Shown piece by piece: positions 1-12,181 of a DNA stretch of 64,000 bases. Under the pieces are notes generated by a model. It did not search any database, had not been told where the DNA came from, and worked only from the letters and a program-made list of their open reading frames with translations. The stretch is taken from assembly GCA_911728435.2 (NCBI GenBank), contig OU452201.1, positions 10,850,001 through 10,914,000 on the forward strand, written 5' to 3'. Position numbers and translations under genes: made by a program. The first letter of the stretch is position 1. Every line of letters starts with the position of its first letter. The stretch is from Apoderus coryli (lineage: Eukaryota; Arthropoda; Insecta; Coleoptera; Attelabidae).

Positions 1-2340
1 TTTTTAAACATTTTCTGAAAATTTATTTGTTTTATTTTATTTGAAATATTCATGTGGTGATGGGTCTGCGTTTTATACAGTTTTTTAAATAATTTTTCTC
101 ACCATTATTTCTTATAATTCTGATTAAACTATAAGTATTCCAAAACTTTCTTTAAACAAAGATGATGACCTTGCTCGGACGAACCTCTTATGTATTTAAT
201 TCTTAAGTTTTTGTGTACTTTCTAACGAGTAAATGTATAGTTACACTTCTTATATTACAGTACACAGTGCCTTACAGCAATTTAATGATTGTATTTATAG
301 GTATACATTTGTGAATTCTTATTATGTATTGAAGAATCAGGATAGGCTTTGGCCTACTGCCAATGTGATATGACCCACATTGGTAATTCGTATATAAAAA
401 GAATAATATTGTATTGTGTATTAAAATTTTGTTTCTGTAAGATTTACAATAACAGGCGAGTGTCAATACTTTTACAAGGTTGAGCCTTATCTACAGCATA
501 AAAAGTAAATTAAATAAACTAAATAGCTCTCCATAGTAAAGTGTAAAGCAATATTTCTGTGACCTTTTTGACATTTAAGTTTCTCGTAAGATTCTTGGTA
601 GCAAGCTATATTCCCAAATAAAGTATTTTATTTAAATTATTATATTATTACAACACAATGTTGATCCACATTCTTATGTTCGATTTTATTTACTGATGAT
701 GCAACATTTACGAGGTGGAGAGGGTTTAATTTCAACACGACCCCAAGATGGCACTGTATCTCGAAACAAAAATGTGTAAATACAAAAAACTTTAAATCCG
801 TTTATACAAATATGCTGTCATTTGATTGAAATTAAGGAGCTCTGTATTTGTGGTTGGGAAGGCTTATTGCTGATAAAATGTGGCCTTAATAGACTTATAT
901 ACATAAAGTAAAAGAAGTAAGAAAAACTCATTGCAGTATTTTATGAATTCTTTCATCAGCATGAAATTATAAAGCTTTAAAAATTAAAATTTTATAAGTA
1001 TAAATTAAATGATTGAGGTCTTCGTGTTATTATATAAAATACTGACTTTATTTTACAATAACATTGCGAACACTTTCACTACATGCAGGATTTCTAATAA
1101 TATTAACTCCCCCCTCTAAACTATATCAATGATCAACGGTGGCCATTCTCTTTTAAATATATAATTATTGTTTTTCCATTGTTGCCAAAGATGTAGCAAA
1201 ATTTTTGTTCATTGAGGTATTAAAATACAGGATGTTTCAAAAAGACGCGGCAATATTTAAGGGGCTCATTTCTCAGGTCATTTTATGAAAAAAATTTCCT
1301 ATAAACATACGTCCGGAAATGCATTGTTTCCAAGATTTTGTAAATAACGTTTTTTTTTTTAATTATGTCAACTATCTCCTTACCGATTTCTTTGATATTT
1401 GGCAGCGTTGTTGCTGGAAACAGGGAGCTTATATGGAACTAACTAGATCTAAATTATTAAGTTCACTGGCGTTAGGGGGACAACATAATAAAAATTATTG
1501 ACAAACAAAAATTACGATATTGTCTTGAGATAAAGCAACTAAAGCTACAAATTTTTTATCCATATATTCTATTAATTCTGAAATCCTAATCTTCTTAAAA
1601 TTTTCGATGCACATTTTACATAAATTTAAGTAACTATTGGTTCTTAAAATAGTTCGCGGATGTTCGAAAAATAATTTCATCTCTCATAAGGAAGGAAGAC
1701 AAATTACTTGCAACTGTCACTTTTCTATAAATAAATCTATAATAGAGCACAGCCCTAACTATGTGAGGGTTGTACCACACTTTTTAGCCAAGTGGTATCT
1801 AATACATTAAATTTAACATATATATCTGTGCCATAAAAGTTGTGATGTTGTGGTGCACAATTCGCCATATTGAACTATGCACTAAATATTTAATAAGATC
1901 GTGGATGGTAAACTATCATTTGTTCGCAAAAAATCGAACCATTTTTACCCACTCTAAAGTTACTTACTGAAATGTCAATTTCACCCACTCAAGGGGCACT
2001 GTCAACAAACAATTCGATAAAAGTCAAACCGCACAAACCCTTTAAGTGTTCGCATTTACAGTGCTGGGTATATTACGTATAAAAGTAACTAAGTATAATA
2101 ATTACAGATCACTTTATCATTTTTTTGGTAATTAATTACAGTTACAAATTACTTTCGGGAAAAATTATAATTTAATTATATTTTCAATTACAATTACTTT
2201 TACTAATTTTCAATCTAAACTGGGCAATATATTTTCTTATTAAAACTACAATACAGTAGAAGATTATTAATTTTATGTAATCTCCAATACACAAATTTTT
2301 TGACAGTGGAACATGTAAAATTAAAAGAACTATTCATAGT
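1..2340. other. Gene-free AT-rich stretch
   Basis: I see no supportable gene here. Two repeat traces are visible. A TACAGGATG tip begins near 1226 and runs into a sequence typical of degraded DNA-element ends. A segment around 1464-1500, containing GGCGTTAGGG and AAAAATTATTGACAAA, recurs in the same orientation near 56333-56375. The open frames in this stretch are short, AT-driven and without recognisable motifs. Confidence 0.6.
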
Positions 2341-2341
2341 T

Positions 2342-2914
2342 AATAGTATATTGTGCAACGAACATGAAATGACATATATTTCCTACGAGTATGATCGTTT
2401 GCAGCATGAGCCGCGAGTGCTGCAAATCATACGAGTAGGAAATGGTCATTTCATGTGAGTTTCACACTATACTTTTTCTACGACTGTTTTAATGCTTTTG
2501 AATAAATTTAATATAATTTTTAGGAAAATATTTGTTTTTCGAAACTTACCCTTGTTAGCGTAGAAGCCTAAATACGATAAATTAGAAGTATTAAATTGAC
2601 TAGGTGGTGTTAAACTATATTCTGTTTGTGACTTGAAATTAGCGAAATACTTAATCATAATTATTATTAATTATAAATACCAAAACTGTCAATTTGGTGT
2701 TTGTATTTTCGGCGTTGCTATGGTGATTTTTCATGCCCGCCGCTACTTTTGTCATTACCAGGAAATTTTATCCGTGCGTAATAATATTGTTGCTAGGCAA
2801 CTACTGCGAAATAATATTACGCACGGGTAAATGATAAACAGCATTACAATGTACTACATTGTCAAATCATGATTGAACATATAATAAAGGCATTTAAAGA
2901 CAGTCGTAGAAAAA
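2342..2914 (+). mobile_element. Element X copy A (hairpin plus MITE)
   Basis: First of four long copies of a composite repeat. It opens with TATTGTGCAACGAACATG and an imperfect hairpin (about 2360-2456) whose arms carry TTTCCTACGAGTATGAT and its inverse. A body from 2473 to 2914 follows, bounded by inverted TTTTTCTACGACTGT ends. Inside the body is a smaller foldback with CCGTGCGTAATA arms and the palindrome GTTGCTAGGCAAC at 2789-2801. The minus strand contains a short open frame ending at a possible splice donor (2544-2549). Other copies are at 4459 (inverted), 8814 (inverted) and 36714. No transposase is present, so this is a non-autonomous element. Superfamily is not assigned. Confidence 0.85.
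2550..2658 (-). pseudogene. Putative first-exon remnant in element X copy A
   Basis: An open frame on the minus strand reads through LTPPSQFNTSNLS and YANKG, then meets AAGG followed by GTAAGT (complement of 2544-2549), a strong 5' splice-site match. Nearly the same peptide and the same donor occur in element X copy B at 4720-4834. Copies C and D keep the sequence but carry frame-breaking indels. I infer a leftover first exon of the parent transposon or of a captured gene. I do not recognise the protein family. It could equally be chance in a young repeat family. Confidence 0.3.
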
Positions 2915-4398
2915 TATTTTTGTGACACGGATTTATGTCGCTAATTTTAATATTCAGAACATTTGTCGTACGTTTGTGTGTATATTTCAGCCAATATAAC
3001 ATAAAATGACTGAATGGAACACTCTGACTGAATGGACAACAATGGACAATGATCTTGAACGTCGGACATTATAAACGCAAATATAAGTTATAAAACTGAT
3101 TTAAAAAATATAATAACAAAATTGATGAACTGAAGCAATGGATTTACTTTTGTCTCCTCTACCTTACAGGACTGCACTATTTCAGGATCTCCTATCGAAA
3201 TCGCCTTTTAGACAATATGTGAAGTGTTTGTTTTGGATTTTTTTTTTCAGTGCCTTTATTTTGCATTATTTGCTTATGTTAGTATTTTGATTGTGAAATA
3301 CAGGGTATCACCTGATAATTATTGCATAATGCGTAATATCGAGGAAATTTTGTTTTTTTTCTTTAGTTTCTTTCTTTTTCTTTAATTCAAATAGAAGTTT
3401 AGTTTAATGCTCAGGTCAGAATATCATATCAGTATTGCTGCCTTCTGACCCTTTTCGTAATCACTTATATGTACATTATATGGTATTGTAATTTGATTGC
3501 GATTAAAAAGATAATTATTATTATTATATAATTGATCCAGGTCGAACACCTCAATCGCGGTATAATAGAAATATATTATATTCTCTATATTCGAAGATGT
3601 TAAATAGTGTAACTCAAACACGTCCACTTTAGACACACTTTTATTAAGAATGCGTACAAGAGGGTAACGTCCGGAATGGAATATTTGACGGTCTTCTAGA
3701 CGTCTGCCTTCGACGCTTATTCTTTCTGCTCCTCACCCCTCTCTTCCTCCCCTAATATTTGAAGTTTATCGGCCCCGAGATTTTACCCCCAATAAACAGC
3801 TGGGATGTTTCTAATGCCATATTAACAATTCCGGAGCAACAGCCTTTTTATGTTATTCTTTTCTAATATGAAATAGAAACAATTTGGTGAAATATGGTGT
3901 CGTATTCAGAACTAAATTTGTGGCACGTGTGCCATAATTATTATTGGTTTTATAATTATATACACACATTATCCAATTTGCACTGTCCTTGGCAAAATCC
4001 TAAATCCGCACTTGTTTTCTATTTTTTAGTTTGCAGGATTATATTAAAATCTATTGTTTTGTTACAGGTTTGGAAAGTTTTAGTTCATCTTTGAGTAGTA
4101 TACCTATTAGCTGACGAGCAGATGGGGTAACATGCATTATTTAACCTTTTAAAGTTTATCGGAAAAAAAAATCAGCATGAAACTAGTGTTAATTACAATT
4201 CAATATATTATATGAGTTTGATGTATTTTTAAGTCGTTTTTGTTCTTTTATCTGAACGTTCATACGAATTATGATATATTATGATAAAAAGATTATTTTA
4301 GAATAATTCGTAAATAAACATCTAATTAGGTACATATTATACACGAAGATTGTAGTATAGAATTAAATTCTAAATAAAATAAAACATAAAAACCCTTA
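2915..4398. other. Gene-free stretch
   Basis: I see no gene. A TACAGGGTATC tip starts at 3299. The block 3650-3790 is noticeably less AT-rich than its surroundings but shows no coding motif in any frame. Confidence 0.55.
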
Positions 4399-4458
4399 TA
4401 CAGGGTTTTTCTATATTCGACCTCTCGCTAATTCATGTATTTTGATAATAATAATATC

Positions 4459-5046
4459 TTTTTCTACGACTGTCTTTAAATGCCTTTATTATATGTTCAA
4501 TCATGATTTGACAATGTAGTACATTGTAATGCTGTTTATCATTTATCCGTGCGTTGCTAGGCAACTAGGTGGAAATATTATTACGCACGGATAAAATTTC
4601 ATTGTGTAATCAATTGTAATGACAAAAGTAGCGGCGGGCATGAAAAATCACCATAGCAACGCCGAAAATACAAACACCAAATTGACAGTTTTGGTATTTA
4701 TAATTAATAATAATTATAATTGAGTATTTCGCTAATTTCAAAACACATAAACAGTGATAGTGAATATAGTCTAACACCACCTAGTCAATTTAATACTTCT
4801 AATTTATCGGATTTAGGCTTATATGCTAACAAGGGTAAGTTTCGAAAAACAAATATTTGCCTAAAAATTATGTTAAATTTATTCAAAAGTATTAAAACAG
4901 TCGTAGAAAAAGTATAGTGTGAAACTCACATGAAATGACCATTTCCTACTCGTATGATTTGCAGCACTCGCCTGCGGCTCAAGCTGCAAACGATCATACT
5001 CGTAGGAAATATATGTCATTTCATGTTCGTTGCACAATATACTATT
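4459..5046 (-). mobile_element. Element X copy B (hairpin plus MITE)
   Basis: Inverted copy of element X nested in the 4399-6325 element. It begins with TTTTTCTACGACTGTC at 4459, has the matching inverted end near 4912, and is followed by the hairpin segment (about 4922-5030) and the terminal sequence ending CAATATACTAT. The palindrome GTTGCTAGGCAAC lies at 4553-4565. The middle of its hairpin is oriented opposite to that of copies A and C, as expected if recombination flipped the loop between the arms. Confidence 0.85.
4720..4834 (+). pseudogene. Putative first-exon remnant in element X copy B
   Basis: Open frame reading SDSEYSLTPPSQFNTSN, then SDLG and YANKG, ending at AAGG before GTAAGT at 4835-4840. 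It is the counterpart of 2550-2658. No in-frame ATG is obvious, so either the start lies upstream in lost sequence or this is an internal exon. Function unknown. The argument for coding is the frame shared by two copies and the shared donor. The argument against is that copies C and D are frame-shifted. Confidence 0.3.
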
Positions 5047-6325
5047 ATTAACCATAAATGGGTACATTAACAAGTACATTGGCACGTCAAGTAAAACTAA
5101 AATAACACAACAAAGAAAGATACATACAAAACTGAATTAAAATAATGAGAACAACAATAATTTCACATTCTTTTGTACGTAAACGCGTCGATATAATCTA
5201 CAATATAAAACACACAATATATATAAAAACTCTAGACAACAGGTAACACAGATAAGACACCCAAAATGACACAAAGGAAAACACAAGAATTAAATTATTG
5301 AGCCACAGCAACAAACTCTTGCAAATTATAGAATGCGTTGCTCGTCAAAAAGAATTTTAACTTTTTTTTTAAATACAGTCTCTAGGGATATATAGCGTTA
5401 AAAGGCTTAGTTGTCTAGATACAGGGTGTCAAAGGTTTAAATTTAAAATCGAAAATTGGTCATAATTAAAAAACTTCTTTAAATATTTTTTTCAAACTTA
5501 GTGAGCGATATGTGCTTTAAAAAAGTCATATTTTGACATAAACAATATTTTAAAAAATTAACCAGTGACATGCTATAGGGGTTAGTGACACTTTTGTCCC
5601 CCAATTTTTTAAGCCACTGGAATAAATAGATCTTTTTATTTTTTTTTAATTGCCTGTTCATTTTTGCTTAGAAAAGTTATAACTTTTTATGGGTTTAAAG
5701 TGAACTGTTTTGCAGGAATTTGCCTCTAAACTAAAGTCTGCAAGTGCCTGAGATCCTGTTTAACATTACATAAATTTCGAAAATTTGCCATAATTTAAAA
5801 ACGCCTATGATTATTTTTTCAAAATTTCGTGACCGATATGTTCTTTAAAAAATTCATATATTGACATAACAATATTATTTAAAAAATAACCAGTGGCATG
5901 CTATAGGGGTTAGTGACACTTTTTTTATTTGCAGACTTTTGTTTACAGGCAAATTCCTGCAAAATCGTTCACTTTTTTAAGCAAAAGTGAACAAGGAATT
6001 GAATAAACATATATTTATTCCAGTGGCGTAAAAAATAGGGGAATAAAAAGTGTCACTAACCCCTATAGCATGCTACTGGTTAATTTTTTAAAAATATTGT
6101 TTATGTCAAAATATTACTTTTTTAAAGGACATAGCAGTTATTAAATTTCAAAAAAAATATTTAAAGGCGTTTTTGAATTATGGCAAATTTTCGATTTTAA
6201 AGTTGAATCTTTGATGTAGACAACAAAGCCCTTTAAGGCCATATGCCCCTATATCAAAATGCATATGAATTAGCCAGAGCTTTCTGTGGTAGAGGGTTGT
6301 CGGTCGAATATACAAACACCCTGTA

Positions 6326-8813
6326 TACCTAGTTATAATAAATAATAATTAATTATTTTAAGTATGGTAAAGGGACAGAAGAGCCTTTCATTAATTATTC
6401 AGTCCTAGTTAAGTACCTAGCGGGTTTGTACATATTATTTTCCCCGAGTATTTAATAAAGTAAACGTCGCGGTCGAATTTGGTATGGATAGCCACTTTAA
6501 AGCCATATTGAATTAAAAATTAGGATACTAACAATACTAGTTTTGACACAGACATATTCTTTATGTTACTTAACAATAAGTTTGAGCTAATCACAAGAAC
6601 TAATGTATGATTACTAAATACAACGAGACCAGTAAACATACTAAGATTGATATAACTAATTACATACGACCACCTTGTATAATTATGTTTGCACATTGAT
6701 TGCAACCTAATATCATGTGGATATTTTATGATTTTAAATATGATAATTGATAGTTCTCTAAAAATTGCAAAAGCAAAACAATAAACAAATTTTAAGTTTT
6801 TTTGATCTTTGTTTGCAAAACCTTTCGTTGAGTTTTTCTATAGAATCTGTAAACTTTTTGATGTTTATTGTAATTGATAGCACAATTAAAAAACACATAA
6901 CCGAACGTGTGCTATATTTATTTTTGAAAAGTAATTTGACATACTTATATAACTATTTTCTTTATGTAAAATGTTGCCAACATGAACACAATGGATATTA
7001 CATTTTTCGAAAACTTTTCAAGGATAATCTCACCAAAATCACTGTTCATATACAATCCTAAATCTCCTTTCGAAAGCAACCCCAAATTTTATTATAAAAT
7101 TATACTATGCTAGGTGGTATCCGTACAAATATTTTACTTATTTTATGTGTTTTCATATCCAATAAGAGTTTTGGAGTATGAAACCAGTGAAGGAGAACAA
7201 AAGGCAAAAGAGCAATAGGTATGTCGTTCTACAGATAGCATTATTCAATAAAGCTTGCGAATAATAGAATCTCTATAGGAATATATTTGAGAAGAAGAAC
7301 CATTTAAATAATAATTATAGTTATAGATATGAGTCTATTTGGCTAGTTAAATAAAGGTTGTCTAGTCATTTGTTGTTGGAGGGAAAACTATATTATTTTT
7401 TTACATTATTATTACCTTCACTCGCTCCATGGGTTTCCGTGGTACCTCCACGTGTACCTAGTTTCTTTCACTACATATCTGACGTTGGCAAACTATTGTT
7501 GTTGGCTAGAAATGTCTTAACAGACAATGCTAAGAACACACTGGAGACAAAGCTATGAATATTGAACAAAAAAAATCATGACTACTTTGAATATTGTACT
7601 ACTCATTCGACCCTTTTAATCGGAGTAGTTTAGTTCTCACGTGGTCCAAGAAGTTTTGGGGACATAGTTTGGTTCTGTTCATTTTTGAGCAATTTAGGCA
7701 CCATTTTTGCACGCAATTTTAACATGTTAAAATTATATTGTGTAAAATTTATTTTACACGTTCTTTATCAATTCCAGCAATTGCACAATATACTCGATCG
7801 ATTCAAATTATCGATTTTTTTAATAATGGCATACACTGAAGCTGTTCTATAGCTCAATTTTATCAGAATGCTCACCTATTTTTTGAAAACTATCAAACAT
7901 AGACCAAATGTGGGAGATCTCTTTTATTATCGATGCTATCCTATCATCATAAATGTTTTGTAGATATTTCAGCCTGCGGATTCGTCCTTTTTTAGTATAA
8001 AAAACTATGACACTGGTCAACTATTTTTACAGAAGAAGTTTATTATATATTTTTTGAAAGATTATTAGGAAATCTATGTTCTAACTTTTAACCTTCATTT
8101 TAATGTACCAATCTCATAAATATACCTAACCTACACCACTGTTCATAAAAGTTTAAATAATTTAATATGTAGTTCAAGGTATTATTTGCGGAGACCGTAA
8201 CATTGTTACTTATGTAGGTATTACAAATGATAATGTATTTGGGATTATTTATTTGAGTTCGAGAATAATATTTGATGGATTTCTATTGTGAAATAACCTC
8301 TTACAAACAAATGCAATTGGATGAATTTACCTCATAAACGCCAAAGAAAGTCGAGGACCAAGAATAAAAACGGTGAGACATAGGTACTATAATATATTAT
8401 GAAGGCTGATTATATTCGGCAAATATTTTATTCTATACCACCTACTAGTGGAAACTGGTATGTAATTTTCTTATGCAAACGTATTACGTCTTTGATATAT
8501 AAATTCCGGGCTTGTCTCAATTTGTCTTAGAAAAGGATTATACATACAACCTATTACTAGACATCTTTGGCTTTACTGGTTTTGAGTAGTTTGTAAATGA
8601 ATAAATGATGATTCACGGCCGTCATACATATTTTGTGTAATTGGTTTACATGTACTTACAGCAATCTGCAATAATGCAGTAGGGTCTCTGCAGCATTTTA
8701 TCAAATTTAAATAATTCGCGATCACACATTTCGCACTGTATATTCGTACAAATTAGAATGCAGAATAAACCCAAATCAATTCAAAATCCGTAGCTCATAT
8801 TTGGTAAATAATT
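6326..8813. other. Gene-free stretch
   Basis: No supportable gene. A 98-codon open frame at 6765-7061 is Phe/Leu/Ile/Asn-rich and has no motif. A slightly GC-richer patch at 7355-7560 is also open but not recognisable. Confidence 0.55.
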
Positions 8814-9390
8814 TTTTCTACGACTGTCTTTAAATGCCTTTATTATATGTTCAATCATGATTTGAAAATGTAGTATATTGAAATGCTGTTTATCATTTAC
8901 CCGTGCGTAATAATATTTCCCACTAGTTACCTAGCAACTAGTGGGAAATATTGTTACGCACGGATAAAATTTACTGGTAATGACAAAAGTAGCGGCGGAC
9001 ATGAAAAAACACCATAGCAACGCCGAAAATACAAACACCAAATTGACAGTTTTGGTATTTATAATTAATAATAATTATAATTTAGTATTTCGCTAATTTC
9101 AAAACACATAAACAGTGATAGTGAATATAGTTTAACCTCACCTAGTCAATTTAATACTTCTATAATTTATCGTATTTAGGCTTATACGCTAACAAGGGTA
9201 AGTTTCGAAAAACAAATATTTTCCTAAAAATTATGTTAAATTTATTCAAAAGCATTAAAACAGTCGTAGAAAAACTATAGTGTGAAACTCACATGAAATG
9301 ACCATTTCCTACGAGTATGATCGTTTGTAGCATGAGCCGCAGGCGAGTGCTGCAAATCATACGAGTAGTTCGTTGCACAATATACTATTT
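8814..9390 (-). mobile_element. Element X copy C (hairpin plus MITE)
   Basis: Inverted copy of element X. TTTTTCTACGACTGTC starts at 8814, the matching inverted end is near 9275, and the hairpin and terminal sequence run to 9390. Its central foldback is the cleanest of the family: CCCACTAGTT (8919-8928) pairs exactly with AACTAGTGGG (8936-8945). The X-box-like palindrome has one change here (GTTACCTAGCAAC, 8926-8938). The exon-like segment keeps the GTAAGT at 9198-9203 but has a 2-nt insertion upstream. Confidence 0.85.
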
Positions 9391-9483
9391 TATATAACTG
9401 TCAAAATAATTTCAATATTTGTATACCTACTAATGTCAGTCTGCGAACTGTCAGTTGTTTTTAATTGAAAACTATTTTTTCAC

Positions 9484-9568
9484 GTTGCCCATGGCAACGC
9501 GCATACTAAATAATTTCAAATTGTGACGTATGACGCCGCCATTTTAGGAGAGAAGTCAGGTCCTGACT
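9484..9568. promoter_or_regulatory. Cluster of X-box, CRE-like and YY1-like motifs
   Basis: GTTGCC-CAT-GGCAAC at 9484-9498 is a perfect two-half RFX X-box. Within 60 bases follow GTGACGTATGACG (from 9522), GCCGCCATTTT (about 9535-9545, YY1/Pho-like) and the palindrome AGTCAGGTCCTGACT (about 9554-9568). Together they resemble an insect promoter-proximal cluster, and local GC is raised. No exon is recognisable next to it, so a promoter is only an inference. It could also be part of another degraded repeat. Confidence 0.25.
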
Positions 9569-10137
9569 AAAAATATTTATATTTTTCAGTTTCTAACCAC
9601 AGTACATACTGCATTTGTATTTCCGTAAATATATTTAAGTACCTACATATAAGAATGTCGCTGTCAATTTAAAAATTTCAAAAATATTTGTGGTGTGTTA
9701 TAGTGATCGAAAACATCCTTGAGTGGTATTATCTCTAAAAATCTTAACATTTATATTATATAATCGCAAAACAAAATCATTTGGAAACATTGAACACGGG
9801 TGACTATATTTTAGTGAATTATTAATTGTTTCATGGCACATTCGAATTAATGAAATTAATTATGTGTCATTTACAAAACACTGATTTTGCACACTTGACA
9901 CAAAAATAACTATTGTGTTGGTGCATATGAAGAAGTTTCTTACTCTAAAATTCTCTCTGCCTCATGAATTTCTCTTAATCAGCCGAACAAGTCCAGAGAT
10001 AGCTCACTCTGTCTTTCTGATTTTATTCCTGTGCGCATTTTAATTTGCGTCCGCTATATAGATTCAGTATCTTATGTTTTGTCACAATGACGTTATTGAA
10101 GGAGTCATACAGGAATTAATTACGTCAGAAATGTCCC

Positions 10138-10860
10138 TTCAAATCAAATCAAAACATGCTTTATTGTTGTAAATACATAGTATTTGTTAACAAAGCTAAA
10201 AAAAAAATGTTATCCTATGCTAACAATAATCACACAATAATCAAAATCACAGTAATTACAATGGGAAGAACAAACAAACGCATAACAAAGCCAATACACA
10301 ATTAAAATCATTTTCACTCTCTCGTGCTCGCAAAATATTCATTTAGATTGTAAAATACATTCTCCTTAAGAAGTGATGTTACAGACCTTTTAAAACTTAG
10401 CAAGTTTGGCCTCATTTTAATATTATTAGGGAGATGGTTAAACAATTTTATGCTTAAATAAATTAGGGAATTCCTGGTTAATTCCGTCGAGGAATCGGCA
10501 TTGGAATGTCAAACATCTGCCTGGTATTATAGGGTTTGTTGAAAGATCCAAGTTGAGTACCAAATTTTTTATAGATCAAGCAAGCCGTTTCCAGTATAAA
10601 AATACCACACAATGGTAATATCCTTAAAGTCTTAAACAGAGACCTACAAGTGTCTCTGGTAGTTTTACGACAAACAAATCTTACTGCTCTCTTCTGCAAA
10701 ACAAACACAGAACTGAACAGATACTGACTGCAGCATCCCCAGAAAGCAATCCCATAACGCAGATCGCTCCCTATCGTTTGCATACAAAAATTGTGGAGGA
10801 GATGTTCGATAAGATCTAAAGATATCTTTGAAAATATTTCGATGTAGCATTAACGTCTCT
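10138..10860 (-). pseudogene. LINE A: C-terminal reverse transcriptase fragment
   Basis: Minus-strand remnant of a CR1/Jockey-type non-LTR retrotransposon. The frame contains SDLRYGIAFWG, then VFVLQKRAVRFVC and TTRDTCRSLFKTLRILPL. This is the conserved post-polymerase region (LRYGI.FWG...LQKRA.R) of these enzymes. A frameshift near 10490 moves the frame, and the tail resumes with RNSLIYLSIKLFNHLPNNIK and ends at a TGA at 10314-10316. The 3' UTR runs to about 10138 and ends in TTTGA-type short repeats, a usual LINE 3' end. The fingers, palm and endonuclease are missing, so it is a 5'-truncated dead copy. Confidence 0.85.
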
Positions 10861-11373
10861 TCCAAACTCAATATATGCTAAAAATATGTCGTATTTTTGA
10901 AAATTGTCAAAATTCATATTGAAAGTTTAATTTTTAGCAAACATGAGATTTTTAGTACGGCTATGTTCAACAAGTATAATAGATGTCGCTGTATATATGT
11001 ACATTTCATTCCTAGGTATTCGCTGATATTACTATATAAAATAAAACTTTGAGCAAACATGGTGTTGGATTTTTTTATTTTCTTTTGTGGTTTTGAAGCT
11101 ATCAATTGAGATATACGGTTTTCCATGAGAATTCCCTGGAAGTAGGTCAATTCTATTACCTGCTATATTCTCCACTCCTCTTTGTTCGTAGTTGTAAATA
11201 AGTAAAGTTACTCTCGGAATTTTGGGGAACAGAATATTGTTTCGTTGGGAATAAATCATTAAGTTGAATTGCTCTTCTAATATTTAAATAACTCTTTGTC
11301 TTCTATGCTGTATTTCATAATGTATAAAAATTTACACTGCGGAAGCAGAAACTATATGCTGCTACCCTTTTAT
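10861..11373. other. Gene-free spacer between LINE remnants
   Basis: I see nothing supportable. Small minus-strand open frames are AT-driven. The right side (from about 11340) merges into the 3' end of LINE B. Confidence 0.5.
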
Positions 11374-11790
11374 TAATTAAATAAATGATTTATTGTGAAA
11401 TATAAGTTATTACATTTGCACAAAAGACAGAGATTTGGCAAATGCCATTCTTCCACTCTACCTTAACAACCATGAAAAAAAAAAAGTGTTCCTTAATTTA
11501 TTATTATTTCTACGCAACTATAACACAAACAACTAAGCATGATTAAAAAACAACAATCTTAAATGTCGCTTAAAAGCTGCTAACGGTACATCAAGTTGGT
11601 CCTGCACTCTATTTAACAGTAAGGGTGCTACATATGAAAAAGATCCCTCGAATTTAATAGTGGCATGTTGAGGTATGTTAAATGAATCTGTACGAACATT
11701 AACACTGTATACAGCTGACCTTCTACTTAACAAATTATACAAATATAAAGGTGTATGACTATTATAAATTTTACTAAACTGACAATCGTT
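11374..11790 (-). pseudogene. LINE B: C-terminal end and 3' UTR
   Basis: The frame from about 11790 down to the TAG at 11533-11535 reads HTPLYLYNLLSRRSAV, then NIPQHATIKFEGSFSYVAP and AFKRHLRLLFF. That is the usual last segment of Jockey/CR1-type reverse transcriptases (PSYLYxLL ... FxxSFxxxAPxLWN ... FKxxLKxxLF). The 3' UTR extends to about 11374 and ends in AATAAATCATTTATT-like sequence. It belongs with the polymerase fragment at 12182-12645; a Penelope-like 3' end sits between them, and roughly 130 codons of the connecting region are missing. Confidence 0.75.
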
Positions 11791-12181
11791 TTACCACTTT
11801 ACCAAAACACTTCTTTTAAATCTCGACGCGCGTTTCGCTAACAATGTTAGCATCCTCAGGAGAGAATTAAAACTTAACTACTACTAAATATATTACAGCT
11901 TATATACTATTCACATACCACAGATACGCGCTCTGATTGGTCGCCGCGCAACCAATGAGAGGGCGGTACATACGTCAACATATATTAATTACTTACATAC
12001 TAAAGAATACAAAATACTATTAGGGATTGGACCCTTATCTTTGTTTAGTGCTTTTGAATTATTCTTAATAATTTCCAAACTTTCATAAGCGTCCAAATAT
12101 TTCCAATTGCTAACAGATTTCAACAATCTTAAGTTACTACAATCTACTCTATGATTATTTTCAAACATATGTTCTGCTAGC
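11791..12181 (-). mobile_element. Penelope-like element 3' end inside LINE B
   Basis: On the minus strand, from 12179 to a TAA at 11989-11991, the frame reads LAEHMFENNHRVDC, then NLRLLKSVSNWKYLDAYESL and KALNKDKGPIPN. This matches the C-terminal half of the GIY-YIG endonuclease of Penelope-like retroelements (AEH...H, catalytic-type Glu in YESLE, conserved Asn in LNKD). Downstream, near 11820-11865, comes the characteristic PLE tail: CCTGAGGATGCTAACATTG with GCTAACAATGTTAGC as a small palindrome, then GCGAAACGCGCGTCGAG. The reverse transcriptase part is absent, so this is a 5'-truncated copy. Confidence 0.75.

Larger units (their letters stand above)
4399..6325. mobile_element. 1.9-kb foldback element with TACAGGG ends and TA duplication
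   Basis: The left end (TATACAGGG, then TATATTCGACC and GCTAATTCAT, to about 4446) is repeated inverted at the right end (6265-6325). TA flanks both ends at 4397-4398 and 6326-6327, matching the Tc1/mariner insertion rule. Inside, a second pair of arms (about 5420-5640 and 5990-6235) fold back, and a third, direct copy of the same arm lies at 5755-5945. Element X copy B is inserted near the left end. There is no transposase frame, so the element is non-autonomous. Confidence 0.75.

Noticed and set aside
6765..7061. 98-codon open frame
   Set aside because: Phe/Leu/Asn/Ile-rich in very AT-rich DNA, with no domain, no neighbour context and no supporting repeat copy.
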